The notes below the pieces were generated by a model, which was not told where the DNA came from, did not search any database, and saw only the letters and a program-made list of their open reading frames with translations. A program made the translations under genes and the position numbers. From Emmonsiellopsis sp. PD_33 (lineage: Eukaryota; Ascomycota; Eurotiomycetes; Onygenales; Ajellomycetaceae), in contig JANTQF010000364.1 in the NCBI GenBank assembly GCA_032988165.1, positions 1 through 35,086 of the forward strand: a DNA stretch of 35,086 nt, read 5' to 3'. Below are positions 10,484-22,900 of this stretch, in pieces. The first letter of the stretch is position 1. The number at the start of each line of letters is the position of its first letter.

Positions 10484-12499
10484 TCATCCCCCCTCCTCGC
10501 CATTATTAACAACCTCGTCCTCGGGCTCGGATTCAATCTGCTCTAGCGCGGCCTTGTCGCTCATCTGCGCCGGGCCGGTCTTGGTCGGTTTGGACGCCGC
10601 GATGCCGCCGGATGTTACGTACATGAAGGAATTTTCCTGGAAGGTGTCGATGTGGTTGAAGAAGTTGCCGAAGCTGTGAGTGCGTGGGAGGTTGGTGTTA
10701 GTTGGATGGTATAATATGGGAAAGGGGCAAAACAAAACGTACGCATTAGATTCCTCCTCTTCCCTAAATATCCTCTCATAAATCTCCCTCTGCTTAAATT
10801 CCTCCATCTCCGTCTCGAATTTCGAAAAATCAATCGGATTCTTCCCATAATCCACCACCGTCCGCTTATTATACGAGTCGAAAATTGGCCGCTCAAGAAG
10901 CAAGCCCAGCCCTGGTGCCTTGGGGATCGCGATCTTCTGCTCCCCGTACGTCTCGACGATGCGTTGGATATCACCGCCACACCGCACCATCATGGCGACC
11001 ATCGCCACCATCTTGCGGATCTGATGCATCATGAAACTCTGCCCGTGGACCTTGAGACTGAGCCATTCGGTCCCGTTGATGATGACGGGGTCCCGGGAGA
11101 TTTTGAAGGATTTGATGAGTCGTTTGGCGGATGGGTCGCGGAAGGATTTTTGAATCGTGTAGTTGTGGAAGTTTCGGGTGCCGGTGTATAATGCGAGTGC
11201 TTCGTTGATACGATCCATGCGCTCTTTGGGGATTCGATAGGCTCTTTTAGCCTTCAAGTAGGCCTCTCGGATGGTTCGGATAGCTGCATTGGTTGACATT
11301 CGCTGCGCGTCGCCTTCTTTGGAGGGGTTTTCTTCGTTGGGTTGTTCTTGTACTTCTGGAGGGTTTTCGGGCGATTTGGCCTCCTGGGTCTGGGATGGTT
11401 GATCCTGTGCGGAGGGGTGAGCAGAGGCGTCGTTTTCAGGTTCTGTGTCAGATTTAATGCATAATGCTTTTTCCACGCGTTTACGGACGATTTCAGGCAG
11501 GGTTTCTAAGATCGGCTTGATGTATTTCTCGTCAACTTCGTCCCAGTATGATGCCACTTCCGCCTGTCGTTGTTTGTAACCCTCGAGGTCGTTTTCCTGT
11601 TCCGCACTCTCAACCAGCTTTCGTCCCAGGTGCGTGCTCGGGTGGGGAGGTAAAAAGCAATGTGTCGGTATTAGATATTCGTAGATGCGGGAATCGCATA
11701 AATGATAGCTGCTGAAACTTTTATTGCAGACCTCGATTCCCCACACTCTAATCTGCGGGCTAAGGTTGTCGTTGATTTTCTTCACAATGTCGGGATCCTC
11801 AATGATGAGTTTGAGGGATACGACGTTTCCAGCTGCATGCACGCCCTTGTCTGTTCGAGCGCATCGCACGAGGGATGATTTCTTGGGGTCTGTCGCATTC
11901 GCCTTGGAGATGGCGCCGGCAGCTACGAAAGCCGTGAAAAGATCTCCTTCGATAGTTTTTTCGGTGGCGCTCCTGTAGACAAAAATGTTAGATCATTACT
12001 CGGTTCAATCCATCATGCCCTAACATACAATTGCATTCCATGATACCCGCTGCCTGAGTATCCCAATAGCACTGCGACTTTGCGCTTCGGGCGGCGCTGA
12101 TCTGCTTCGATATCTTCTTTGGAGAACTCCGTGGCATATATTGGCAGCGAGCCTTCTCCACGTTCCGTCTTTTGGCGCTTCGCAGCCTGGTCTCCCTCTA
12201 CCCGTGCCCGTTTATCTGAAGTTTGGCGGCTTGATTAGTTAGTGGCGGGACGCTGCATTGAGAAAAAGAAAAGCCTACCTCCACGCTTTCCGTCCCAGAT
12301 CTTTGCCCTTATTTCTGCGACCTCCGCCTCTACCTCCTCTGTTATCGTTCGAGTCCCTCTTCCGCTTTGAACCCTGCTGTTCTGATTGATCGTTTGGAAG
12401 CTCCTGCTCCTTGGATGCGCTTGGGTCCGGAACGCTGGGTTGGGTCGGCACCGCGTCAATCGCAGGAGTTGGGTTTGGAGGTTGCTGATCTGTATCCAT
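10484..12499 (-). CDS. PUS1: tRNA pseudouridine synthase 1 (TruA/Pus1 family)
   Basis: The enzyme isomerises uridine to pseudouridine in tRNA and some other RNAs; fungal Pus1 is mainly nuclear. Secure exons: 12029-12215, 10743-11972 and 10484-10673, with introns 11973-12028 and 10674-10742 (donors GTATGT and GTACGT). The body has LGYSGSGYHGMQL, the catalytic-Asp loop RCARTDKGVHA, an acidic Pro/Glu-rich insert typical of eukaryotic Pus1, FHNYT and the HQIRKMV region. The first exon is ambiguous. From the ATG at 12499 the frame holds KRKRD and an Arg-Gly tract, as an NLS-containing N-terminus should, but it keeps frame with exon 2 only through donors at 12333 or 12321 (590 or 594 residues). The more normal 63-nt intron with donor 12278 keeps frame only from an ATG at 12528 in another frame (618 residues). 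The catalytic Asp is residue 159 in the 590-residue model. Confidence 0.85.
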
Positions 12500-13001
12500 C
12501 TTGGATTTAAGAATGTGAGGTTGCTCATAGATTAGTCCGAAGGGCGTCGCTTGTAGAGGGGTAAAATGCAGTTGCGGGACTATTTCTATCGCCGAAGTTC
12601 TCTCGAAATTTCAGTAATTGCTTAGTCATCGCCAATTAAGCGCATAATTAGCCGCCGTTTGACCAGAAATAGCCGCCTTGCGCCAACCTCAACTTTGCCC
12701 TCAGCCTTCTTTGTCGCAAACATCCCCTCCCAAGAGGCCTCAGTCCTCCTGTTCAGCCAGAACGGGATCTCTCGCGCAGCAGAGCCTTGGACTGTTGCTT
12801 TCCCACCACACGTCTCTCACACAGCTTCGCTGCTGCTAGTGATGAGCATGACGATGTCCAGTTAGGAGTTTCCAGAAGCACCGTGAAATCGAGCGCCCTT
12901 GCGCTGTTCGCATCCCATCGGCATCCGATCCGCATCTGAGCTAGGCTCCCCTAGTCTTTCTAGGGTTATACCAGAGACGCGCCTCTCATTCCACCGCAGT
13001 T
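12500..13001. promoter_or_regulatory. Divergent promoter between PUS1 and TFIIE-alpha genes
   Basis: About 500 nt separate the start codons. A CCAAT pentamer lies at 12632-12636 within an AT-richer stretch (12600-12655). The short ORFs 12659-12865 (plus) and 12753-12935 (minus) overlap each other and resemble no family I know. The alternative PUS1 ATG at 12528 falls inside the left edge. Confidence 0.5.
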
Positions 13002-14446
13002 ATGGATCTTGCCAGCAGCCTTATCCGGACTGTGGCCCGCGCCTTCTACGAGACCCGCCATATTCTCGTGATTGATGCTCTTTTCATACACTCAGTGTAT
13101 GATCCTTTCAATCTAGTGACGGCTTAGAGAACTTCTAGCTAACATACCCCATAGCCTTCATGCGGAGGATCTAGCCCATTTGCTTGGAATGCAGCAAAAA
13201 GACCTGCGCAAGCTTTGTGGTCGTTTGCGCGAAGACCGTCTCATTGCAGTGTATGGCAGATGTCCTTCATGAAAGGTTCGGGTTTCAATTTTGGAGCTAA
13301 CCTTCAGCCTTTTACAGTCATTCCCGGCCTGAAATCCGAGATGGGCAAACCCGCCCGGTAAACCGGGAATACTACTATATCCCCCTCCATCCTGTTGTCG
13401 ACGCTATCAAATACCGTGTTTCGCGCCTTACTTCGACTATCAAAGCTCAGTTTACACCTACTGCGGAAAGAAAGGAATATGTTTGTCAGAGATGTGGCTC
13501 AGAGTGGACTCAGCTCGAGGTTCTGAGTCGGGTTGGACCAGAGGGCTTTGAGTGCCATAAATGTGGGGCAACGCTGGATCGAGCGGATGAGGTCAAGGGT
13601 GGCGCCGGCCCAGATCGCAGCGGGCATGAAAAGAACAGCAAACTCATGGCGCAGCTGGACACGATGTTGAAACTTCTGAAACAGATTGACTCTGTTGAGG
13701 TTCCCGCGAATGATTTTGACTCGGCATGGGACCATAAGGTCGACGTTATACGGAATCAATACACCAATCCGACTCGACCAGCCGCGGCGTTTACCGGTGG
13801 CCGACAAGCTGCTGTACGAGGTATATCCAAAACGGATGCCGCGTCTCTAGAGGTATCGCTTACCTCATCGGCCGAGAAGAGCGCCGCTGAGCAGGCGGAG
13901 GAGGCAGCGCGAAAAGCCGCGCTTGAGAAACAGAATGCGCTCCCGGTTTGGCATACGCATTCGACTGTCAAAACTGAAGCTGGCAATCTTCCTATCAAGC
14001 CAGAGCCAAACGGAGCCCCTGTTGATGCGGCCGCGATCAAATCCGAAGCAAAGGAAGAACAAAAACCGGAGGTTGACGCTCTCGCGGACAAGGTTGCAGC
14101 GTACTACGCTGAGATGGCAAGGGAAAAGGAAAGAGAGGCAAAGGAGGATGTGAGCTCGGCTGATGACTCTGACGAGGAAGAGGACGAATTTGAGGACGTC
14201 GGGGTGCTACCAAGCGGTTCTACGACCCCTGCCCTACCGGACACTAGCAAGATAGCCAAAATTCCCAACGGATCGCTAAAGAGGGAATTAGAATCTGATT
14301 CCGCTAGCAGTGCCCCACCGACGGGCGGGGTGACACCAGACACTCCCAACGAGGATGGCCCGATAGCAAAGAAGGTTAAATTCGAACCCGAGGTGAAAAG
14401 GGAAGCCGAGTCCGATGAAGACGACGAAGAATTCGAGGATGTCTGA
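13002..14446 (+). CDS. TFA1: Transcription initiation factor IIE subunit alpha
   Basis: Three exons: 13002-13096, 13155-13250 and 13318-14446, giving 439 residues; both introns (58 and 67 nt) interrupt GTN valine codons after two bases and have GTATGA/GTATGG donors. The N-terminus is the TFE/IIE-alpha winged helix (LIRTVARAFYETRHILVIDA, then HAEDLAHLLGMQQKDLRKLC). A zinc ribbon follows with CQRC at 120-123 and CHKC at 143-146. A charged helical linker and a strongly acidic C-terminus (DDSDEEEDEFEDV, ending DDEEFEDV) match the family. TFIIE alpha joins the RNA polymerase II preinitiation complex, recruits TFIIH and helps promoter opening in the nucleus. The ATG at 13002 begins directly before the conserved helix. 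Confidence 0.93.
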
Positions 14447-15128
14447 GAGTTCCGTTGCTATTTATTTGAACAGTGTTGTAACATATGGTAAGGCGTATGG
14501 CATTTCTGCTTGTTGTTGCTGCTGGTTTATGGGCGTTCTTTTTGCGGATGCTGCTCTTCTTCTATGCATATAGAAAGCATCATGTCTCGAACATGGATGC
14601 AGCCCTTGAACATTGGAGACCCTGACTGTGATAGTTAGGCGATGCAGTCTTGCCCTGCTTCATTAATGCTGCTATTGTTTTTTTTCTTTCTGGTGTTAAA
14701 TAACGACTTGAACAGGCAAGTCTGCCTATTCCATAGACCATGAAGGGGGGGTGTCCCCATTTCAATAATGTATTCAATAATAGAGCAGGAAAAGAATTCA
14801 ATTATTTATTTCTATTCATGCCTTCGTCAAAGTTATGAAATATAAGATAAATCATCCCCCTATTCTCAGACGCTGGGATAGGAATGGTCCTCCACAGCAA
14901 GTTAGTGCCTGGTGCCGCCTTTAGTGAGGCTGAGAACGGCAGGCCATGTTTCCGCCGGCCAACCTCCTAGCATTTGTCTTTTCATCCCAACACAGCTGCT
15001 GAGTAGACATCCCCCATCCGAAGTTTGATATTTACGGATCTTGTATCTCTCTATTTGAGTCTCAAAAGGCAATTAATATCAAGAGCTATCTAGGCTTACG
15101 GAAGCGGTGGTGATGGCTGTTTGACCTC

Positions 15129-15737
15129 TCATGTCCAATGGGTTCCGCGCTCCACCACGACATCGCAAAAGATACGACCAGCCTGAATATTGTCGCTCCC
15201 TCGGATCCCATATGGAATGTTCCGTTTGATGGGAAATTGATTTTGGGCGACGATACTCGGTACTGGGGCTAAATGCGGCATTATTGCTGGGATTTTAACT
15301 GTCTGAAGGTATCCTTTGACGTGTAAGTCTGCAGCGGTCACGCAATCAATATGAGAAGGGTTTGATACAGATTTCAGGAGAGGAAATTTCTGACTCGATG
15401 GCCGTGGATTATCAGTCTCCTGCTGGTTTATGTCCTGAGCAAGGGTCTACTACTGCTTATTTTGAAATGGGAGCAGTGTCGCCTGGATCCACATTTTGCT
15501 ATGCAATGATGCGGCTTGTAGTACACTGATAGCCGTAGATGGCGATCCAAGAAGAGCCAGCATGGAGCCTTTGAAGGTGTTGGCTAAGAGCTTGAGGCAT
15601 GGAAGCGGTTTCTGGAGTGCTCCAGAAGCTATCGGGTTGGACACTTCCGGGACGGGATGCATGGTTTCCACATACAGCTTTCTCTCCTCAGGGCGGGTAT
15701 TCGACCAATCAATCCTGGCCCGAGCGAATAATGGCAA
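15129..15737 (-). pseudogene. Decayed ORF with two adjacent in-frame TAG codons
   Basis: On the minus strand one frame is open from 15737 to 15128 except for TAG TAG at 15452-15447, directly after a CAG codon. The upstream half reads ARIDWSNTRPEERKLYVET and the downstream half ends VVVERGTHWT before a TGA. Both halves have mixed, protein-like composition. A further open stretch at 16075-15884 in another frame could be an upstream piece separated by frameshifts. I do not recognise the protein. Against this reading, the plus strand also has an open frame of 132 codons at 15599-15997, so the true coding strand is not settled; an undetected intron over the TAG pair is also possible. Confidence 0.3.
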
Positions 15738-16316
15738 GGTTCTGCTTGGCGGGAATCTTATTAATGCGGCGGGCTAGCACTCAGCCCTCTGGTGTTTTCA
15801 GGGTGTGGCCCCCTTACTCCAACAAGTTCGTCCGTTTGGGTAGCGGGGAGGCGATCTCGCATGTTGCCCCGATACACATGTTCCTAGAGGGCGCCGCTGA
15901 TGGTCTCTCTCATATGTGCCGCACCTTCGGGAACTTCATTGTCCGAAAAGACAGTTTCAAACCGATCAATCGACGGGAAGAAAACCTCCGGAAATAAGGC
16001 AATCATGGGGACTGGAGAAAATTCGTTTATGTAGTTGGGGTTACCACTGATGGCTTTCTTATGATTGAACTGCAAGGATGGGATGTACAGCTAAGGTAGT
16101 TATAGATGAGGCATTTTTGTTCATATTCAACAAAAAATAATTTAACATAAAAAAAGGGATAATTAAAAAATCATTCATGCTTCTTTCTCCCTCCTACATC
16201 CCATCCATCTATCCATTCATACATGCATACATACATGCGTGCATACACACAACAAAATAAACAAAAAATAAATAGCTCTGTATTCAATAAACGAACTTTC
16301 TCATAACCATATTTTG

Positions 16317-16340
16317 AAAAAAAAAAAAAAAAAAAAAAAA
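16317..16340 (+). repeat. Poly-A run of 24 nt
   Basis: An uninterrupted run of 24 adenines lies in the convergent spacer. It may be a plain homopolymer or the tail scar of a retroposed sequence. I looked for a recognisable element directly upstream and saw none. Confidence 0.85.
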
Positions 16341-16573
16341 CCAGTACAAATAATCATAATCCTTCTCCCATGTATTTGCTAGTTAATAGAAAAATAAAAA
16401 ATGAACTCCTCCCTCCATAAAACACAAGAACAGGGGACAAATATAGCAAAAACAAACTGAACTGATCAAATCAAATCAACCACTAGTTATGCACCTACAG
16501 GGGGGGTGGGGAGGGGGGAACAGAAACCTAACAGAAACACAGACACACAAAGCACACACACAAGGGAAGAAAT

Positions 16574-16622
16574 TACCAACCAACCAACCAGCCAACCAAC
16601 CAAACAAAACCAAACAAAACCA
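16574..16622 (+). repeat. ACCA / ACAAAACC simple-sequence tract
   Basis: About 49 nt of CCAA tetramers grading into CCAAACAAAA units, probably in the 3' UTR or just downstream of the giant USP gene. On the minus strand it reads as a GGTT-rich run. Confidence 0.7.
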
Positions 16623-16785
16623 GGCAATCAACCGCACTGAACAGTTGGCCTGGATCTAGATAAGATAGAACGGAGAAAGGGTGTAGGCCGGGCGGGGGGG
16701 GGGGGTGGAAAGGAAGAAAACGCCGTAGAATGCATATGTAGCGGTTAGGTCGTTCAGGTTCGTAAAACAAGGAAAGAGGATAAAA

Positions 16786-16810
16786 AGAGAAAAAGAAAAA
16801 GAAAAAGAAA
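16786..16810 (+). repeat. GAAAAA hexamer microsatellite
   Basis: About four perfect GAAAAA copies, roughly 100 nt beyond the USP stop codon. Transcribed on the minus strand this gives a TTTTTC-rich 3' UTR tract. Confidence 0.7.
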
Positions 16811-16916
16811 GGTACTGGCGTCATCTATCACCTTTCTTCCTCCTTCCATCAGATATCTACCCCACACACACACTTCCCGCTTACCCTGAACGGGCTCTAT
16901 CTTGTCTCGATTTTCC

Positions 16917-19900
16917 TCAAGGCGATCCATTAATCCCAACATCCGAATCGCTCCCCATCATCGAATTATCGTCCCACCCATCTGAAGGGAAGTCAGAGCC
17001 TGAAAAATACCACAGGGAAAGGTTAGAAAAACAAAAAAAGAGCGCAGCAAGAAGAGCGAACATAGCAAAATGAGAGTTTGTTTACGTACCAGAGACCAGC
17101 TCCTCTGGGAGGTCTACATTCAGCTGCTCTAAGGCGGAGATTACAGCTACAAGAAGAAGACAAAAGTTAGATAGACCTCCAAGTGAAACGAGAGGGAATA
17201 GGATCAAGGACTCAACATACCATTCGCCTGCTGGCTAAACTCCACATCTTCAGCATCCTGTTCATCGTAATACGACTCTATACAATGTTGCACGACAAGC
17301 GCGATCGTCTCCATCGACCGTACCTCGGCTGGCTGATTGTCAGATGGCTGAAGATACGTCCTTCGCAATCTCTCAACACACGCTTGCGCTAGATCCTTGC
17401 CGATTTTTTTGTACGCTTGGCGGAAGTCCTCGTTTGTTTCGTCCGCTTCTTTGGAGAAGAGAAGTTCTCGTAAGAAGTCGAACGTGTTGGTCCTAACAGT
17501 CCTATCCGGATAATGAAGGAGAGTGGGCGCCCAGTCAGGGATCCGTTCAACCACGGCACTCCAGAACCAGAAGTCATCGCCCTTGGTGATTTTATCGTTC
17601 TGGGAGACAAGAAGGGACTGGAAAAAGGCAAGATGTTCTCGACCTCCGCTATCATTGATGGATTCCACGCCTTTGGCGACATAGTCGATGAGATTGGTAA
17701 CTTGGTCCACGTCGGATGATGTTTGACAGAACGACAGTGTTGCTTCGAGGAATGGGACACAGAGATATGCAGGTGATACCCTTAAACCGTCCTCAAGGAC
17801 CTTGCAGATGCTTTCGGTTAGACCAAGTTCAGGATCAACGGCTAGAAATACGCTCACTATCTTCCGGGCTACGGTGGGATTCGCCTGTTGCTCCAGAATT
17901 TTCTTCAATAGAATTAGGTCCCTGTTCCTTCCGATCGGGCGAACGAATTCGGCCTCCATCCTGGTTAGGGAATACCTGCCCGAGACACAGGTTCGTGGTT
18001 GGTTATCCGGAGTTGGGGCCAGTGTGAAGTCGATATGAGTCATCAAGACGTAGAGGACCTCGAGAAGCTTGAAATGAGAATATTTGCGGCCTTTTTCCAT
18101 AAGCCGGACGTAGTTGACATACTGCCGCTTCAGCCTCTTGCTATCCTCCCTATCAAGCCACACCATCTCCAGGCACTTGAGAAGAAAGCCATGCCCAAGC
18201 ATGACTTCAACCGGGTAGGCACCAAGGTTGGCAATCCCAAGGAGTAAGGCAAAATAATCGTCCCAGGCGCGCGAGTAGATATGCAAGCTAGGCCACAACT
18301 GATCAAGAGATTCAACAACAGTCTCGACCATCGTGACGAAATCATGTTCACACTGGGATAGTTCGGCTTGGTCGAGAGTCTCATCCGCCAGTGGCTCCTG
18401 CAACTGTGCGACGGCAGCGATAAGTAGTCGGCAGAACCCGTCGCGAACAACGTTATTAGGGCTCTTCAGAAGAAGATTGCGGATACCCAAAGGCCGCTGG
18501 ATAGTCCAAAAGAGAACTTCCATCGCACCCTGAGTGCTCTCATTGACGCTTCTGCCTAACTCGATGATAATATTTTCCAATTCGGGCAACTCCTTGGATC
18601 TGGAAATGATCTGGTCCAAATTATCCAACGCAACAGAGATCGCCGACTTTTGAATCTTACTAAGTCCGCGTTCTCCAGGGACCGTGAACTTCCTAGACTG
18701 CTCGAGCAGGGCACGGATAAAGTAGGCGTGGTACGGATCCAAAAGGCAGTAGGTCCGAATGAAAATCTCATTCTCCATGCCGATGTGATTTCCAAGCTCC
18801 AAGGGGAGCGGAACGTTGACCGGATAATCGCCAAGGGATGCCTCATAGGCTGACTTTTCCTTTTCCATGCTTGAAACGCGCTGGTAGAATAGCATGTATG
18901 CATTCCAAACCTTGTTAAAACGGACCTGACCCATGTTTGGGCCATGGATTTGGTCGTTCATGCCGCCAAAACATTGATCGGGTATCTTGGAAGAGTCAAA
19001 TCTGCTAACGTCCGAATCATTGAATTCGACCCAGGCATTAGGATCTGAGGCCGGCCGTTCCCTAATATATGAATAGTAGTGACCGGACTCCGCAGTGCCG
19101 CTATGTACCAGGACACCAACCAGTTCGAAAACATCAGGAGCAATTGGGTCGCTGGGGTTGCTAAGGTACTCAACTGTGTACGGAGTCATATCGAGGCGTT
19201 CTGGGAATTGAAATTCATCGTTGATTTTGGAACGCATCATGGAGATGACGTCGAAGTCGAAGCGTTTTAAGTGGAATATTAGGTTATCTGGGAGGTCCTT
19301 CAAACAAGCTCTGCTCAACGTTAACACTGTAATTGGTTCAGATAAGGTGAACATGGATCAAGCATACCTCTTGACAGCGTCGACGTGACGTCCACACGAG
19401 GTACATGAGTATTTATTATCTGCAAGGAATTTAGTGAAATCTGATAAAACATTCAAGATCAACTCGAACTTACCTCCTTGCATCACCTCTCCCTCTACGT
19501 AAGCACGCAAACTATCCTCAAGCCCAGCCTTTCCCTTGATATCGCACTGAATCGCGGAGAACGGCTCAAGTCGCTCGGAGATATGTTCACACTCTTTCGA
19601 TTTGATCTGTTGGACGAGTTGCCCGCCATAGAACGATCTGAACAGCTTCTTGTCCTCGGCTGACAGGATTTGGCTTTCCCACCGATCGAAGAGAAGGTTG
19701 TAAAATTCATCCACGTCCATCTGGACGTTAATATCTATGGGCTCATTGTCATAGGTGCGGATGGTGTCCACTGCTGCTTGGGTGTCGACACTTTTCTGCC
19801 ACGTATTCTGCATGTATGCGAAGACCTTTTTCGTTTCTGCAAGAAGCTTTTGGGTTGAATCTACGTCAGCAACATGGACGTTGAGCATAAACTTTCGAAA

Positions 19901-22900
19901 ATCGATATTCATAAACAACTGGGTAAACAGGGAGTTCAGGTAGCAGGTATTGGAGAGATTTTTCAATCCTGCATAGCCTTCGGGGGAGCGGATTGTCTTG
20001 TATCGGTCAAAAACCCAGTTCGGTTCGTATGTATAATCTGTAAATTTCTAAGCACGCGGGATCATACATTAAGAGTCGGGAAGCGCACCTAGTGGGATTA
20101 CATCGCCAAGGAGATCCAGCATCTTTTCACAGTTCGTCTTTACCTCACAGAGACGCAGGAGGACGTTATACAACTCCCGTCGCGTGGCGGTGTGCATTAC
20201 TGGGATACTAGGTTGGATTGCCTCCGTCTCCGAGCATTCTGATAGGTCTGGGAACAAGTATGCGGTAAAGAGACTCTCCATGAGGTTGCTATAAGATAAT
20301 TAGCATAACGAAATGACCCAGTATATCCGGGATGTTATTACCTCGTGTCTGTATTGGCTGTAACAGGGTGTGCAAGCTCCAAGCACATTTTAAGAAGACG
20401 AGTAAACCCGAGAACAATCCAATCGACAGGCTCCCGACCGACAAACTTATAAAACAGTTAGTAACCAGCGAGAACAGAATATACTGAGGACGGATGGTTA
20501 GACGAACCTCGTGTGTCCGATGGCTAAGAAGAATGGTGCCCCATTGACTGAGATACTCTCCAAAAATCAGGTCCTCAGGGGATAAGTCTGACACAGTCTG
20601 AAAAAGGACAAGAGCGATGTCGAAAAACTCCTGAGATGACTGTGCGTAGTGGATTGACTCGGGGAACAAAGCGGACATAGACTTCCATAACGTCGCAACA
20701 ATATGAATCGTCGTAGCCGTTGGAACTTTTGCCCCAATTGCACCGCCCTTGGGTTGGGAGCCCTTGAAACACCGTTTTTGCGATGGGGAGGTGCCGCATG
20801 TAGAAAATATAATTTCCGCGACACCCTTGCGTATACCTTGCCTGGTTTCCTTTAAGAGCAGGGTCGACATCAGATCTTCTATTTGCGTGTTTTGCTTCAC
20901 TGCATCCCAAACACGGTTATCATGCATCGAAGCCTCGATGATGACTGCGAAAGAATTAGAGATGAGTTTTTGAATCGAGCTTTCGGACAGTTGTGTTGAA
21001 GAAAGTGTTTGACCAAGCGATATGAGGGATAAGAAACATGTAGCCAGGTCGGACGGGCTGGAAAAATAGGCCTCTGAGTCTTCAGGGATGGATTTGGCTG
21101 TCACAACGTTAGCTAGACCAGCAATATTTTGGTAGGAAGCGGAAAATTTGCCTTTCAAAGCCAATAAAAGGCATTCCACGAAATTGCACGCAAAGTCTAA
21201 TTTCAAGGGACTACCTTCCAACCCCTCAGACATTTGCGGCCGCGTAATAAACGCAACCAAATTCCGGATGCTATGTGATATAAACTCTTGATCTGGATTT
21301 GCCTGCACATAGGTGTCAGCTGGGTGGGGAGAATGATTGGCTGTTCGATGGCATACTTCTAGGGATTCCTCTCTTAGGCAGGTGATAAGCGAGGTTATTG
21401 AATATAGGAGCTTGTATGGCTTTTCCAAGGGAAACATTTCCGGCTCGGTAGTATCCTTTGATCTAACGAAGTTCCGAACCCGCTGTTGTGGCGGGAATAC
21501 AGCTAAGAAATCGAATATCTGCAAGAGGTCAGCAATGGCATCCTTGACTACTTACGTGGAAATAGCGTACCTCTTTTGCCAACTTTTCCTCTAAGCTGAG
21601 AAGATCGTACAGATCATCGAAATGCTTTAGAACCTCCGAATCAACCAAAGTCAAAGACTGGCGCCGTCCACCAATAGAAGCCTCGAAGGCATCAAGACTC
21701 TTTTTCAGGATAAGCAACCCTGAGCCTGCGAGTTTCAGATCACGCAATGTCTGGTCACCATTACCAGCAAGGTCCAGCCTTTGTCCTGCGTTGAAAGTGG
21801 AGAAGCTGCTAAACCCAGTAAGCCTCTTCAGTTTGTCTACTAATTCAGATGCGGTGGACAGATCCCCTATTTGTAGTGTACGAATCTTTGTTTGAGAATT
21901 TCCACTGAAGGCCTGGTATGAGAGTTCAATTAGGTGGCCGTTTATATCTTCCTCGTTGAGCAGCGAAGCAGGGGGGCTAGGTTGTGGCGGAGTGTATTGT
22001 GGTCGCGTTCGCAGACCCTGAAGCAGTTGGCGTAGGAAAAGAAGCGAGCGGGAGAATCGCAATTCTTCAGCTCGGACCTCTCCGTCAGATGGAACAATGA
22101 CCATAGGCTCATCCTCACCGCTAGTACAACCATCGGTAAAGGCCTTGCACTTCGTAGCTGCCGCTGTCAGTTGTCGCACACAGCGGTCGACTAGCGAGAC
22201 ATGTGTAGCCTCTGCTGCAGAGCGTGGAGCTCTACGAATTATTGAGTGATCAAGGTAGATCTCGATCGCAAAGTTTATGGCTTTCATTTCAATTGTGCCA
22301 GGAGGAGCTGTGAGGATGAAATGCCATATGCGATCCATACCAGGCACATTGATGATTTCGTTATCCTCGGCAATCGGCGGTGGATCGAAGCGCATTTCAT
22401 AGGACACCGCGAGTTCTGCAAAAGCCAAGATATCAAGAGTGTAGTCTTCGGGGGCAATTCGTGGGAGATAATCGTTGAGGTAACGTTCCAGGAACGAATT
22501 ACGTCTCGTAGCGCGAGAAGCAGCTTTGGGCAGCATATCCCATGCCAGACTTCGGGCATGCTCACCAACCTCCTTTGACATAAATACATGGTTCCATAGA
22601 ATCTCGCTTAATTCCGGGGTGATGGTATCTGGTACTTTTTCGACAATGCGATGAAGAAGATCGGTGCGTGGTTTGAGACCGTTGCTTGTCGCGGGGTCAG
22701 CAGAATCCTTAGAGGCTACATCGAAAGCATGCGCAAGTTCTGTGATGACCAATCGAGTGAAATCGAAATCGTACGCAAGCCGTTGGATTTCCCGAATGTC
22801 GTACGGAGGAATCAGGGCGTTCATGGCCTGAATGCTTCCAACCGTGAATTCATTCATTTCAGAGATATCGTCGAGGCATTGTTTATATATTTCGATTTTA

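Larger units (their letters stand above)
14447..16916. other. Convergent intergenic region with relic ORFs and microsatellites
   Basis: About 2.5 kb between the 3' ends of TFIIE-alpha and the giant USP gene. The left third is AT-rich 3' flank. The middle (about 15129-16075) has decayed open frames described separately. The right third carries A-rich DNA, a 24-nt poly-A run, an ACCA/ACAAAA tract and a GAAAAA hexamer run. No intact gene is supportable here. Confidence 0.6.

Noticed and set aside
16573..16942. Two minus-strand ORFs beyond the USP stop
   Set aside because: They translate microsatellites (GAAAAA and ACCA tracts) in the USP 3' flank.
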